Positions 8,141-17,730 of a DNA stretch of 64,000 nucleotides are shown here, piece after piece. Position 1 is the stretch's first letter. Each line of letters opens with the position of its first letter. Source of the DNA: Silvimonas terrae (GTDB lineage Bacteria > Pseudomonadota > Gammaproteobacteria > Burkholderiales > Chitinibacteraceae); NCBI RefSeq assembly GCF_014202765.1, contig NZ_JACHHN010000004.1:457097-521096 (forward strand). The letters are read 5' to 3'. The notes beneath the pieces are model-generated. The model had not been told where the DNA came from and ran no database searches. It was given only the letters and a program-made list of their open reading frames with translations. The translations under genes and the position numbers were made by a program.

Positions 8141-8437
8141 ATGTCTTTACTCTCCATCCGTTACCGCACCGCCAGAGGGCCACGTTCGTTTGATCTTGAA
8201 TACGATCAGGATATTTCGGCGGTACACATTGATTCACTTGTACTGCAAGCGGCCATCCAGAATGAGTTCAAGGAAGACATGTCCCTGAGACGCATTACTG
8301 ATTTCGCTCTAGGCGAAAAAGCACACCTCGAAACCATCGAAGCGGTAGCGCGCCGTATTGGCCTTTTCGATATTCAATATCTCACCGGCGAAGGCATGAA
8401 ACACATACAGGCAAAGCACCGCTTTCTATACCGGTAG
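8141..8437 (+). CDS. hypothetical protein
   Basis: 98 residues from ATG at 8141, preceded by GGGAG at good spacing. The sequence is a mix of strand and helix (SIRYRTARGPRSFDLEYDQD, then TIEAVARRIGLFDIQYLTGE) without membrane segments or a motif I know. It lies between the Crp/Fnr gene and the convergent catalase gene, and its own binding site supports translation. The 300 bases upstream (7842-8140) hold no gene I can support, only a short TGTGCTGCCGCACA palindrome at about 7858. Confidence 0.55.
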   Translation: MSLLSIRYRTARGPRSFDLEYDQDISAVHIDSLVLQAAIQNEFKEDMSLRRITDFALGEKAHLETIEAVARRIGLFDIQYLTGEGMKHIQAKHRFLYR

Positions 8438-8477
8438 CGGGTACATGACTTCTGGCTTGGCCTTGCGCACCATGCGC

Positions 8478-10883
8478 TCATGGTGTGGGTGGGTCTGTTT
8501 CACGTGCATACACACGTTGTCCGCTCAGCGCCTTGATAAACGGTGCAAGATCCGCCGCCGGGTCGTCTCCACCGACCAGAAACAGCGCTGGGTCGGGGGA
8601 ACCGTCGGGTAAGGCGGCCGGTATGCCTGCTGCTGGCAAGAGATCCTGCGCGCGGCCGGTCATCAGCAGTGGCTTGCCATGTCGGTACTGCAACTTCAGG
8701 AACTCCAGCGCGAGGCCATTGTGGTCGAGCTCCTGCTCGATGGTCACACCATCCGCGACGATCACCGCGTCAAACAACACAGACGGGCTGGCTGAGAGCG
8801 GTATATCTACCGCCAGACTTTCACCGTCAGCGGAGATCACTTGCAGCCTGGCGGCGATCACCTTGACGTTTGCCCCTTGCTCTCGCAGCGTGTCACGCAT
8901 GAGATTGACTTTGTCCGGAGGTGAATCCGCGTCCGCCAGGATGGCGATTTTGCGGGTTCGAATACCTTTTTCGCCAAGGCGAGACAACAAAGAAAGCCCC
9001 GGAGAGGGATCATATTGCACGTCAGGCGCTGGCCCGACCGCAGGCATGGCGAGGGGAACTTCAAACCCCAAGCCGACTGCAACTTGGGCAGCAAGCCTTG
9101 CATCTACATTGACCAGCATCGACACCACACGCTGGCGAATGGCCGGCGTTTGTACATGCGCCAGTTCAAAGCGAAACGCGTCAATAATGTGTTGTTGCTC
9201 CGGTGGCGTCTGGCTTTGCCAAAACAACCGGGCCTGAGAATAGTGGTCAGCAAATTTTTCAGGCTTGCCACGCACTTTGTCGGCAGCGATATGTTCGGCA
9301 AAGCTGGTAAAGCCGGCCATGCCGGCTTGAAACGGACAGCCGCCGCCCAGCGAATTGGGTTCATACGCGACGCGGCCACGCGGTATAGCCTGCCGGTGGA
9401 TACCGTCTCGCTGGTTATTGTGAAGCGGCGCCAAGGGCGCATTGATAGGCAATTCGTGAAAGTTGGCACCGCCCAGCCGGCTGATTTGCGTATCCAGATA
9501 AGAGTGGATGCGCCCCTGCAGTAGTGGGTCGTTGCTGAAGTCGATGCCTGGCACCACGTGCGCGGTGCAAAAAGCCACTTGTTCGGTTTCGGCGAAGAAA
9601 TTATCCGGATTGCGGTTCAAGACCATTCGGCCGACGGGTGTCAGCGGGACAAGTTCTTCAGGCACCAGTTTGGTCGGGTCCAGCACGTCAAACGGGAAGC
9701 TATCGGCCAGTTCTTCGTCAAAGATCTGCAGGCCAAGCTCCCACTCGGGAAATTCGCCCGCTTCGATGGCTTCCCATAAATCGCGTCGGTGAAAGTCAGG
9801 GTCGGCACCGGCCAGCCTGGTGGCTTCATCCCATACCAGCGAATGCGTTCCGTCGACGGGCGTCCAGTGAAACTTGCAAAATACGGACACCCCCTCGGCA
9901 TTGACCAGCCGGAAGGTATGCACACCAAACCCTTGCATCATCCGGTAGCTGCGCGGAATCGCCCGGTCTGAGGTATGCCAGAGCAGCATGTGCGTGGCCT
10001 CTGGCGAGAGGGAGGCAAAATCCCAGAACGTATCGTGGGCACTGGCCGCCTGCGGGATGCCGTTGTTGGGCTCGGGTTTGACCGCGTGGATCAAGTCCGG
10101 AAACTTCATGGCGTCCTGAATGAAGAACACCGGGATGTTGTTACCGACGAGATCCCAATTGCCTTCATCCGTGTAGAACTTCACCGCAAAACCACGCACA
10201 TCACGAACCGTATCGGCCGAGCCGCGCTCGCCCGCCACGGTAGAAAATCGTACGAATACTGGCGTGATCTTGCCCGGTTGCGCAAACGGTGTGGCGCGCG
10301 TGTGCTCAGACAAATCGACTAAGCTTTCAAAATAGCCATGCGCGCCAGAGCCGCGCGCATGCACAACGCGTTCCGGTATGCGCTCATGATCAAAATGGGT
10401 GATTTTTTCACGAAGGATAAAGTCCTCCATCGCAGTCGGGCCGCGCAAGCCCGCTTTCAGCGAATTCTGGTTATCTGCTATCGGAACGCCCTGATTGGTG
10501 GTCAAACGCTGCCCCGTGGCATCAGTGCGGGCGCGATCCAATGATTCGCTGGCCGGACTGGCACCAGCCAAAGGTTGCCCCGCGCCTGCTTTGGCAGAAG
10601 GGGTGATTTCACTGATCGTGCTTGCCGTGCCGGGCCATGATGGCGGGGGCAAATGAGCCCCTTCGGCTGGACGAAGAGCCAGTTCACCGTACTCACATTC
10701 TTTGGTGGAATTGAATGGCATTCCTTCGGCCAGCGTTTGCGCGGCCTGCACTTGCTCGGCTTGCGTATTCAGGCGCTGCTGCCGCTCAGCTGTCGTGACA
10801 TCGGTTTTATTGGGGGCACCGTTCCCCGCGATTGGACGCTGGCCTTTATTTGGCCCCAACGGCTTTTTGAACTTGGTGTGCAT
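8478..10883 (-). CDS. katE: large-subunit catalase, KatE/HPII type
   Basis: Converts hydrogen peroxide to water and oxygen. At about 801 residues it is the large clade-2 form. The sequence shows a disordered N-terminus rich in Gln and Ala, then the catalase core with the distal His in [16 protein letters not shown], the [12 protein letters not shown] segment with the active-site Asn, and the heme Tyr region [17 protein letters not shown]-terminal flavodoxin/DJ-1-like domain is also present ([20 protein letters not shown]). Start chosen at 10883 ([10 protein letters not shown]). The hemerythrin-like gene lies 88 bases upstream on the same strand, suggesting co-expression. HPII-type catalases are usually stationary-phase and stress enzymes. 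Confidence 0.95.
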   Translation of the reverse strand: MHTKFKKPLGPNKGQRPIAGNGAPNKTDVTTAERQQRLNTQAEQVQAAQTLAEGMPFNSTKECEYGELALRPAEGAHLPPPSWPGTASTISEITPSAKAGAGQPLAGASPASESLDRARTDATGQRLTTNQGVPIADNQNSLKAGLRGPTAMEDFILREKITHFDHERIPERVVHARGSGAHGYFESLVDLSEHTRATPFAQPGKITPVFVRFSTVAGERGSADTVRDVRGFAVKFYTDEGNWDLVGNNIPVFFIQDAMKFPDLIHAVKPEPNNGIPQAASAHDTFWDFASLSPEATHMLLWHTSDRAIPRSYRMMQGFGVHTFRLVNAEGVSVFCKFHWTPVDGTHSLVWDEATRLAGADPDFHRRDLWEAIEAGEFPEWELGLQIFDEELADSFPFDVLDPTKLVPEELVPLTPVGRMVLNRNPDNFFAETEQVAFCTAHVVPGIDFSNDPLLQGRIHSYLDTQISRLGGANFHELPINAPLAPLHNNQRDGIHRQAIPRGRVAYEPNSLGGGCPFQAGMAGFTSFAEHIAADKVRGKPEKFADHYSQARLFWQSQTPPEQQHIIDAFRFELAHVQTPAIRQRVVSMLVNVDARLAAQVAVGLGFEVPLAMPAVGPAPDVQYDPSPGLSLLSRLGEKGIRTRKIAILADADSPPDKVNLMRDTLREQGANVKVIAARLQVISADGESLAVDIPLSASPSVLFDAVIVADGVTIEQELDHNGLALEFLKLQYRHGKPLLMTGRAQDLLPAAGIPAALPDGSPDPALFLVGGDDPAADLAPFIKALSGQRVYARETDPPTP

Positions 10884-10971
10884 AGTCCGCCTCACTCCTG
10901 ACTGAATCACATACTGCCTCGTGCTATTTGGCCATCGGTGAACGGAAGTGGCCCTGTGGATGCGATCGGGT

Positions 10972-11535
10972 TCAGTGGGCGTCTACCACTTCGCTGTCGG
11001 GAGACAATGATTGCTTGAGCTGCTGCATTTGCTCTCCCAAGTCTTCCAGATTGAGCGCTTTCAGTCTGCGCACTTTGGGGAAAAGCTCGTTTTCTTCTTC
11101 CTTGACATGGTGTTCGATGAATTCCGACAACACCGTAAAACGGGAATCAAACATCTCCTCGCCCGGCTTCATGACGGAGAGTTGTGCGATCAGGTCTTTG
11201 CAACTGGCATGTTCAACTAAGGCTTCATCAATCATGTCGCCATCCTTGCCCAGCGCTGCTTTTACGGCCGGATAAAAGATTTCTTCTTCAATACGGGTGT
11301 GAATGCGCAGCTCGGAACAGGCTTGTTCCACGATGCGGGCTTTGTCTTCCAAAGCGTCTTTACCCTTGCTTTTTCCAAACTGCTTGAACAGTTTCTTGAC
11401 CTTGGTGTGGTCCGCCATGAGCAAGGAAGTTGCCGGATCATGGCCTTTGCTGCTGTTGGCTTTGGTATGCGAAGCAGTTTTCGCGGACTTGCGGGCTGAA
11501 CCAGATTGGGTATGCGTGTGTGATGTTGTCATCAT
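10972..11535 (-). CDS. hemerythrin HHE-domain protein
   Basis: The ATG at 11535 (followed by a second ATG) has AGGAG nine bases upstream. A Lys/Ser/Thr-rich tail of about 45 residues precedes a four-helix HHE domain. Candidate diiron ligands are in LMADHTKVKKLF, RIHTRIEEEIFYPAV, ALVEHASCKDL and FIEHHVKEEENELFP. Such proteins bind oxygen, sense it, or store iron, and small soluble versions are common in stress loci. Position directly before katE suggests a shared role in oxidative stress. The basic N-terminal tail could bind nucleic acid, but that is only a guess. Confidence 0.85.
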   Translation of the reverse strand: MMTTSHTHTQSGSARKSAKTASHTKANSSKGHDPATSLLMADHTKVKKLFKQFGKSKGKDALEDKARIVEQACSELRIHTRIEEEIFYPAVKAALGKDGDMIDEALVEHASCKDLIAQLSVMKPGEEMFDSRFTVLSEFIEHHVKEEENELFPKVRRLKALNLEDLGEQMQQLKQSLSPDSEVVDAH

Positions 11536-11805
11536 GGATCTCCTGAGGTTGGAAGTAACCCCAGTTGATGGTATGCGCCCCTGCAAGGAGATGCTGTCCG
11601 CCTTCCCCGTATTTGAATGAGGGTGGCTGGCCTGCCTGCGCCTACAAGACGAAACCGGAAATGAATCTGTACACGAGCGGGAGCGTGAAATCCAATCGGC
11701 TACGCGCACTGCAAAAATCACCGTCCTGCCTGTGGAACGCCATGCCTTTTCAAGTCGCGTTTGATGAGAAGGCCGTTTTTTCTGGTACCCAGAGGGGAGT
11801 ACCCG

Positions 11806-11901
11806 ATGTTCGCAGATCAGTCACTGGCTTCTGGTTGCGGGGAGGCCTGCCTGGCGCATGGGAAGGCGCATGATCCGTGCAGTGTGGCGGAATGTCAGTG
11901 A
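11806..11901 (+). CDS. possible 31-residue cysteine-rich peptide
   Basis: A short frame beginning MFADQSLASGCGEACLAHGK, with four Cys in all (11, 15, 25, 30), preceded by a strong GGGGAG ribosome binding site. No family is recognised. The 438-base gap between the hemerythrin and CheB-CheR genes has no other candidate. It may be a small metal-binding peptide or a chance frame. Confidence 0.2.
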   Translation: MFADQSLASGCGEACLAHGKAHDPCSVAECQ

Positions 11902-11973
11902 CGTGGCCTTCCAAAAACAGAATGTTGCTGTGCCCCGACTTGCCGCATCAGCCAGACCACACAAGGTTTGCTG

Positions 11974-14550
11974 CTACAACTTTGCCTGCAACTGCACCAT
12001 TTCCGTGATATCCGTGAACGTAATGACCACGCCATCAATCACATCCTCCTGAGTACGGTAGGGCATGATTCGCACCCGGTACCATTGTCCTTTGCTGGTC
12101 CCAGCCTGTTTTTCCTGAAATACCAACGTCCGGAGCACCTCACGTGTATCTTGCTCCAGATCAAGCGAGTTAAAGTCAGTCACAATGTCTGACAAAGGGC
12201 GACCAATGTCACCCGGGATCAATTTAAACAATGGTGTAACGTGAGAGGTAAAACGCCGCACCCGCAAATCATTATCCAGGAAGATAGTCGCAATTTCCGT
12301 ACTGTTCAGCAAATTCATTAAATCATTTTTGATTTCGGATAGATCCTCCATTTTGGATTGCAGTTCGGCATTCACGGTTTGCAATTCTTCGTTCATTGAC
12401 TGCATTTCTTCTTTGGAAGTGGTCAACTCCTCATTGGTTGATTGCAGTTCTTCGTTGGTCGACTGCAGCTCTTCGTTCGCCGAGCGCAATTCCTCCATTG
12501 AGGATTGCATTTCTTCCTGCATTGCTTGCAGCGCCTCACGGGTTCGTTGCAATTCTTGCTGCAACATCTCGCTGGAAGACGATGTCGTCGACTTGTTGCC
12601 CTTCCTGGCTGGCTTTGGGGTTGCAACGTCATAAAAGACAATCAGGACCTGACCCCGCAGGACATCCGGTTTTTCAATTGCCCGCACCGTCACATCGACC
12701 ACTTGCGCACCTCCGCCCCCGGGGATGACGACGCCCTTGAGGTAAAGAGGTCCCTCATGTTGCAGTGCTTTTCGAATAATGCCAGCCAATGCTTCACGCA
12801 GGCCCTCACGGGCCATGGCATGTATATTGATGTTGACCTTGCCAGCGGCCGGCTCAAGGTAAGTACCTGTGCGCCCGCTAATGTAAATGATGTCGCCTTC
12901 CGCGTTGACCAGCACCGCAGGCGGTGCGTAGTTTTGCTGGATTAACTGGTCGATCAGCACACCTGGGCTATCGGTAACAAGCGAACCATGCGAAGGGGTG
13001 GGACTCAAAGCGGTATGCTCCAGCGTTTTATTGGGAAATGCCAATTCTGACAAGGACATAAGTTGCTCAATACGCCAGTACACGCGGTTTTTGCTTGAGC
13101 CTGGCGAGAACAGGTGGCTGGACGTCCCTAGCGACTCCGCGCGGCCCAGGATCAAAAGTCCATCACGGTTCAACGCATAATGAAACAGGGGCAGCAGTTT
13201 TTTTTGCAGTTCAGCGCCAAAATAGATGAGCAGATTGCGGCAGCTTAGAATATCCAGCCTGGTGAAGGGTGGATCCGAAATGATATTTTGCGTCGCAAAA
13301 ACAATCATATCGCGGACTTCTTTTTTTATTCGATAGCCATTTTCTTCTTCTGCAAAGTAGCGCTCCAGGCAGACCGCTGAAACCTCTGCGACAATTTGCC
13401 CGGGGAACAGCCCTTTTCTTGCGCGGTTGATCGCGTCTGGATCCAGGTCAGTTGCATAGATCTGCAAGGTAAAATGGCCAGCCGGTTTGAACCGGGCAAG
13501 CGCATCCATGAAAGTAATGGCGAGCGAGTAAGCTTCTTCGCCGCTCGAGCAAGCTGCCACCCACACACGCAATGGCTTGCCCCCTGGATTTCTGGCGAAC
13601 AACGCCGGAAATGCTTGATCACGCAAATAGTCCCATACCTCTGGGTCACGGAAAAAATGGGTAACGCCAATCAACAATTCTTTGTGCAGGAGTTCAATTT
13701 CCTGAGGCGTGTCTCGCAGATACTGGACATATTGTGCCATGTCGTGAATGCGGTGAATGGCGGAGCGCCTTTCAATCCGCCGCTCCATGGTGTTGCTTTT
13801 GTAGAGCGAAAAGTCGTTATGGCAATGTTCTTGCAACAGGGCGATGATCTCTTGCAGCAAGTCTTGTTGATCTGGCGCCTGTTGCGACGTGACAGGGCGA
13901 GCCAGGTGCTTTGCAAGTAAAACTGGCAGTTGTTCGGGGGACGCAATGATATCCACAACGCCCGTTGCGATGGCAGATGCCGGCATACTATCTGCCGCAG
14001 CCGTCACGGGCTCCTGAGCAAGACACAGACCTTTGTTCTGCTTGATGGTGCGTAATCCGTCCGCACCGTCCGAGCCCATGCCCGACAACACGATGCCAAC
14101 GGCTTTTTCACGTCGCTCCAGGGCGAGCGTCCCAAAGAAAAAATCAATCGGCAAGCGCAGTGCATGTGGTGCAGCCGGTTCAAATAGACGCAGCTTGTCG
14201 CCGGAAAGCGAGAGATTCCGGTTGGGGGGAATTACGAACACATGATTCGCCGCCAAGGGCGTATTGTCCGCGACCTCAATAACAGACATCGACGTTGACC
14301 GCTGCAGTATTTGCGGCAAAGCGCTGACATGTGCTGGCGCAAGGTGCTGAACGATGACAAAAGCAAAACCGCTATTAGCCGGGACGTGTGACAGGAATTT
14401 TTCCAGGGCATCGAGTCCCCCGGCCGAGCAGCCGATCCCCACAACGGGAAAATCGACGGGATGCTCTGCACTTTGGTCCGTCGATTCACATCCTTCAAAG
14501 GGAGGCAAATGCCGATGAGCGAAACGGGCTTTCTTTGCTGAACGCAGCAT
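11974..14550 (-). CDS. CheB-CheR-coiled coil-PAS fusion protein
   Basis: 858 residues. Residues 30-220 are a CheB methylesterase domain with the Ser in VGIGCSAGGLDAL, His in IVQHLAP and Asp in SGMGSDGADG. Residues 240-490 are a CheR methyltransferase (TMERRIERRSAIHRI, VWVAACSSGEEAYSLAI, ATDLDPDAINRARKG, LSCRNLLIYF). A PAS-like segment follows, then a long coiled coil of NEELQSTNEELQ-type heptads, then a PAS domain. It ends at DITEMVQLQAKL, where related hybrid proteins continue into a histidine kinase; none is present. It probably links chemotaxis-type methylation to signalling. The PAS gene at 14605 lies 54 bases upstream on the same strand. Confidence 0.9.
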   Translation of the reverse strand: MLRSAKKARFAHRHLPPFEGCESTDQSAEHPVDFPVVGIGCSAGGLDALEKFLSHVPANSGFAFVIVQHLAPAHVSALPQILQRSTSMSVIEVADNTPLAANHVFVIPPNRNLSLSGDKLRLFEPAAPHALRLPIDFFFGTLALERREKAVGIVLSGMGSDGADGLRTIKQNKGLCLAQEPVTAAADSMPASAIATGVVDIIASPEQLPVLLAKHLARPVTSQQAPDQQDLLQEIIALLQEHCHNDFSLYKSNTMERRIERRSAIHRIHDMAQYVQYLRDTPQEIELLHKELLIGVTHFFRDPEVWDYLRDQAFPALFARNPGGKPLRVWVAACSSGEEAYSLAITFMDALARFKPAGHFTLQIYATDLDPDAINRARKGLFPGQIVAEVSAVCLERYFAEEENGYRIKKEVRDMIVFATQNIISDPPFTRLDILSCRNLLIYFGAELQKKLLPLFHYALNRDGLLILGRAESLGTSSHLFSPGSSKNRVYWRIEQLMSLSELAFPNKTLEHTALSPTPSHGSLVTDSPGVLIDQLIQQNYAPPAVLVNAEGDIIYISGRTGTYLEPAAGKVNINIHAMAREGLREALAGIIRKALQHEGPLYLKGVVIPGGGGAQVVDVTVRAIEKPDVLRGQVLIVFYDVATPKPARKGNKSTTSSSSEMLQQELQRTREALQAMQEEMQSSMEELRSANEELQSTNEELQSTNEELTTSKEEMQSMNEELQTVNAELQSKMEDLSEIKNDLMNLLNSTEIATIFLDNDLRVRRFTSHVTPLFKLIPGDIGRPLSDIVTDFNSLDLEQDTREVLRTLVFQEKQAGTSKGQWYRVRIMPYRTQEDVIDGVVITFTDITEMVQLQAKL

Positions 14551-14604
14551 GCATACCTTTAGCCTAGGCCATCTGAACGTGGCACGCTAGACCAGCGCAC
14601 CCTG

Positions 14605-15198
14605 TCAGGAAGAGGCAATCGCGTACTCTCTTTCGGTTTCCGCCTGCTTGATCTCATCCAGTCCGGTTAACGCGATCAACAACAGAGGGGTCTGGTCATT
14701 CCCAAGGTCCGGTTTGCATCGGATATGGACCAGAAAAGGGGCACCGCCCTTGCGCTCAAGAGCAACAACAAGACTGGTGCGCTGATTTTGTGCGGGTTTG
14801 AGCGCCCCGTCAAAGAAAGCGCACCATCTTTCTTGCTCATCCCGAGCCATGAAGGATTTGAAACTCTGACCAGAAAGCGTGTCCCGCGTGACGCCCAGTA
14901 TGAGGACCGCGGCCAGATTGGCTTCCTGAATCGCGCCCTGCGGGTCGACGGACATGTACCCGGCCGGCGCAAATTCGTAAAGTTGCGAATAACGGTGACG
15001 AGCCTCGTCCAACAAGCTATTGGCCTCTTGTAATTCAAGCAGTTGCATCTCTAGTTCGATCTTGTGCACCAGCAACTCATGGGCCAGCGCCTCGGTCGCA
15101 CGCGCTTCTTGCCGTAGTGGCGACAGGCTGCAAACCATGGCTTCGGCCACTTTTCTTTGTGAGGCCCTCTTTTCCATCCAATCTGTTGGCTGTTTCAT
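14605..15198 (-). CDS. PAS-domain protein
   Basis: The start at 15198 (MKQPTDWMEKRASQRK) has AAGGATCACG upstream. Residues 20-75 form a helical coiled coil (LRQEARATEALAHELLVHKI, LELQEANSLLDEAR). One PAS domain follows (YSQLYEFAPAGYMSVDPQG, AAVLILGVTRDTLSGQSFKS, ALTGLDEIKQAE). It stops where a kinase would normally start, like the downstream CheB-CheR-PAS protein. The two genes form an operon with 54 bases between them. The pair could act together, with an unlinked kinase, or as a sensor platform. Confidence 0.8.
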   Translation of the reverse strand: MKQPTDWMEKRASQRKVAEAMVCSLSPLRQEARATEALAHELLVHKIELEMQLLELQEANSLLDEARHRYSQLYEFAPAGYMSVDPQGAIQEANLAAVLILGVTRDTLSGQSFKSFMARDEQERWCAFFDGALKPAQNQRTSLVVALERKGGAPFLVHIRCKPDLGNDQTPLLLIALTGLDEIKQAETEREYAIASS

Positions 15199-15531
15199 GG
15201 AACGTGATCCTTTTCTGCAGTCCGGGGGAGGCTGTCCAGATGCTTTGGATGCAACGAATTGCTCTGCTCCCGAATCACGCAAAGGCGGCATGGATGGAAG
15301 TACTCAGCACGCGACAAAGCATCCGCGTCGCAGCACCGGAAACGGCCAAATCATCATATTCCTCTTTTATCACGGCGTTGCATCCGGGTATCTCTTTCTT
15401 CATTACTTGCCGCTTGGCTACTGAAATATACGCACGTCTCGGACTAATCAAACACCTGATATACCCAGTTGCCTGCGGTGCCAGAGCCAGTAAAAAATGA
15501 GGCCAGTGACAGCGTAGCGACAGCAATTCAT

Positions 15532-15915
15532 TCAGCCAGACCAATAACGATTCAACAAATCACCAAAGCCCCAAATGACTGTCCCGACAAAGCTCACCGC
15601 AGGGCCCCACACACCAACTGCCGCCCGCGTTCGCTTATCCACAAGGACCCATTCCGGCGCCGGTACGCCCATTTGCTCATAATGCGCCGGATCGACATGA
15701 CTGAGACCAGTCTCGACTTGCTGCACATGCGCGATGATGTCCTCACGGATAATGCTGGCCCTTGATAACAAGGTAATGCCAACCGAAACCACCAACGCAC
15801 CAAAACGGGCAAACCATATGAAATTTCTCAGCAAAAATCCGAGTAGCAGCCCCGATAACGCCAATACGATGGCAAGGAATAACATCGCGCAGGTGTTGCC
15901 AAACAAGGTACGCAT
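15532..15915 (-). CDS. small inner-membrane protein, unknown
   Basis: 127 residues from ATG at 15915, with AAGGAGAT close upstream. Two N-terminal membrane helices (MLFLAIVLALSGLLLGFLL and FIWFARFGALVVSVGITLL) are followed by a loop of about 55 charged residues and a C-terminal hydrophobic segment (GPAVSFVGTVIWGFGDLL). No family is recognised. The 333 bases between this gene and the upstream PAS gene contain nothing I can support. Confidence 0.6.
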   Translation of the reverse strand: MRTLFGNTCAMLFLAIVLALSGLLLGFLLRNFIWFARFGALVVSVGITLLSRASIIREDIIAHVQQVETGLSHVDPAHYEQMGVPAPEWVLVDKRTRAAVGVWGPAVSFVGTVIWGFGDLLNRYWSG

Positions 15916-16128
15916 ATCTCCTTTCCTTCTGCATCAAACCTCACAACTTTCAGCCCTTGGGGTTTGAACAGGGACGACTGAACATTGCGCGAAATTAGCG
16001 GGGGCCCTCAGGAAAAATGCACCTTACAGACCACGGGAAGGTCGGGTAATGGCAAAGATCGGTTTCAACATCATGCAGGCCGGAACAGTCCCGTCTTGGT
16101 CAGGTTCTAGCCTGCATTAGATGCTGCC

Positions 16129-16443
16129 TTACTTGATTTGCATCTCATCTTTGACGGACTTCACCCCACTAATGCCTTGGGCCACTTGAACGGCCTTGGC
16201 TGCTGTTGCCCTGGAATTCACAAGACCACTTAGCTTGACAGCGCCCTTATCCGTAATGACTTTGATATCGAACACCTTGAGCGTGGGCTCATCAAAAATG
16301 GCCTCCTTCACTTTGGTCGTGATGACGCTGTCGTCAAAATATTCACCAGTGGCCTCATGCTTTGACGTAGATGCACAACCCATGATCGATAACAGCGCAA
16401 TCGCGGCAAAACACGTGAAAAGACATTTGCAGAATTGTTTCAT
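16129..16443 (-). CDS. BON-domain lipoprotein
   Basis: 104 residues. A signal peptide with lipobox LSIMGC places the mature N-terminal Cys at residue 23. The mature part carries one BON domain (YFDDSVITTKVKEAIFDE, FDIKVITDKGAVKLSGLVNS, AQGISGVKSVKDEMQI). This is the single-BON, OsmY/DolP-like outer-membrane lipoprotein type, probably on the periplasmic side of the outer membrane. It differs from the cytoplasmic BON proteins in this island by its export signal. Likely role: envelope integrity under stress. Confidence 0.85.
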   Translation of the reverse strand: MKQFCKCLFTCFAAIALLSIMGCASTSKHEATGEYFDDSVITTKVKEAIFDEPTLKVFDIKVITDKGAVKLSGLVNSRATAAKAVQVAQGISGVKSVKDEMQIK

Positions 16444-16718
16444 GACTTGTTTCTCCAGTTTTTACAACCGGCCAACGCTAGTGAAATGGTTGGCTAGGGT
16501 CGGGAGCACTCTATGAAAAATGTACCCCGCGCTAACCGGGCCCCTGGAAGAAGCCGTGGATACGGTCAGCAACGCAGGGTGCTGTTGGCGGTGGCTCTAC
16601 CCCGTCGAAGAGATTGGCCCCGATAATGCCGAACCTGTCCCGCTCAACTGCACCACACCTGGTCACTGAACGGCGCGCGTAATCCCTGAAAAGCGTGAGC
16701 ATGTTGTGGGAAATAAAC

Positions 16719-16874
16719 TTAAACTGGCTTGTGATCAAGCCACCACAACCGCGAAAAAGCAATGACACCAACACCAGCCAGAAATCCGATGCTCAAATAA
16801 AGACTGCCGCGCAGTGCGAGTATCGAACTGATGCCAGCCGCCATAGCCATTGCCAACAATGTCAGTTTGTTCAT
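16719..16874 (-). CDS. 51-residue membrane protein
   Basis: A short gene with a near-ideal ribosome binding site (GGAGGTAAATATC before ATG). The product starts MNKLTLLAMAMAAGISSI and has two hydrophobic helices (residues 4-20 and 27-41) and a short polar C-terminus ending WWLDHKPV. No homologue is recognised. It lies between the BON lipoprotein and the IS3 remnant on the same strand as the lipoprotein. Small two-helix membrane proteins of this kind are typical of envelope-stress loci. Confidence 0.65.
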   Translation of the reverse strand: MNKLTLLAMAMAAGISSILALRGSLYLSIGFLAGVGVIAFSRLWWLDHKPV

Positions 16875-17008
16875 GATATTTACCTCCGCCCCTACTTAGG
16901 CAGGTCCACCCGGATCGCCTGAAAGTATTTTTTGCTTCGGCAACCTTCAGGTCTGTTCGGTAGCACACGAAGTCCAAGACTACTGAAAGCCGGGTTCGCC
17001 ACCTGCCG

Positions 17009-17098
17009 TGGCTTTACAATCATCATCGCCGTCATTCGACCTTGGGGTATCTGACCCCGGTTGAGTTTAAGCAGCGCCATTCAGCACTCAGTGCTTAA
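17009..17098 (+). pseudogene. IS3-family transposase, C-terminal remnant
   Basis: The frame WLYNHHRRHSTLGYLTPVEF then KQRHSALSA and a stop is the conserved end of IS3-family OrfB integrases (the YN-RRHS-LGY-P-F motif). Upstream sequence does not continue the integrase, so only about 30 codons survive. A GTGTCCAC...GGGACAGACCA terminus directly follows. Confidence 0.8.
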
Positions 17099-17129
17099 CC
17101 TGGTGTCCACGGGGACCGGGACAGACCAG
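17099..17129 (+). mobile_element. right end of an IS3-type element
   Basis: CCTGGTGTCCACGGGGACC followed by GGGACAGACCAG resembles IS3-group terminal inverted repeats and lies just after the transposase stop. No left end was found. The next 200 bases (17130-17340) show only short unplaced frames. Confidence 0.5.
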
Positions 17130-17596
17130 TCCGCTTTGGATCGGTAGCTGAAATCGGCAAGGGTTACTATCAACTTCCGCTTTGGCCGATAAGCAGTCAA
17201 ATCATCTTCGAGCAGTGGAACCGCAAACTACGCAAGTTCGCTAGGTGCCCCCTTTACGTCTACCTCGGCCCGAGCCATCCAAGCGGTTCTGGCAGGTAGG
17301 CTTCATGCGTGAATTCGATTACTAGTGCGTAGATTTTGTTAGAAATGGCACTTCGTGCTTATTTTTTATTACGAATTCGTGCTTCGTCATCAGTGGCGGT
17401 GGAATGGAACCTCTGGTCTGGCGGGTCTGCAACCCGGTTCGCAAACATTACACGCTCTCCTTGCCCAACCAGACCTTCCCATCTTGAGTTCGGAATGGCC
17501 GATTCGGTCGATAAGCAGTCGAACCCACAAAACTGCAAAGTGGTGGCAGCGGCAACACCATGTCCGGAATCTACGCGCGGTTTAGGCAAAGGCACA

Positions 17597-17630
17597 AAAG
17601 ATAAGGGCTCCACCTGGAACCCTTGTCTTT
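17597..17630. other. long imperfect hairpin
   Basis: AAAGATAAGGGCTCC pairs with GGAACCCTTGTCTTT around an ACCT loop, with one mismatch and one G-U pair. It lies 100 bases beyond the glmS stop and could end glmS transcription or belong to the decayed mobile element. The strand is unclear. Confidence 0.35.
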
Positions 17631-17639
17631 GCTTAAAGT

Positions 17640-17722
17640 GAGATATCAACCTTAGCTTTGAGATATCAACTTTAATGTAGAGATATCAACTTTAATTGTC
17701 GAAATCAATTGTCGAAATCAAC
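17640..17722 (+). repeat. tandem 20-base and 13-base repeats
   Basis: Three copies of a GAGATATCAACTTTAAT-type unit start at 17640, 17660 and 17680, exactly 20 bases apart. Two copies of GTCGAAATCAATT/AC follow at 17698 and 17711. The array is AT-rich and sits nine bases from the glmS stop. It looks iteron-like but no replication gene is nearby; it may be mobile-element debris. Confidence 0.6.
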
Positions 17723-17730
17723 AGCCGCCC

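Noticed and set aside
17307..17330. GAATTCGATTACTAGT resembling cloning-vector polylinker
   Set aside because: Restriction-site similarity is partial and short, and no further vector sequence follows; probably chance.
17130..17340. Open frame reading GYYQLPLWPISSQIIFEQWN as a mobile-element protein
   Set aside because: Looked for group II intron maturase or transposase motifs and found none; only a short unplaced frame.
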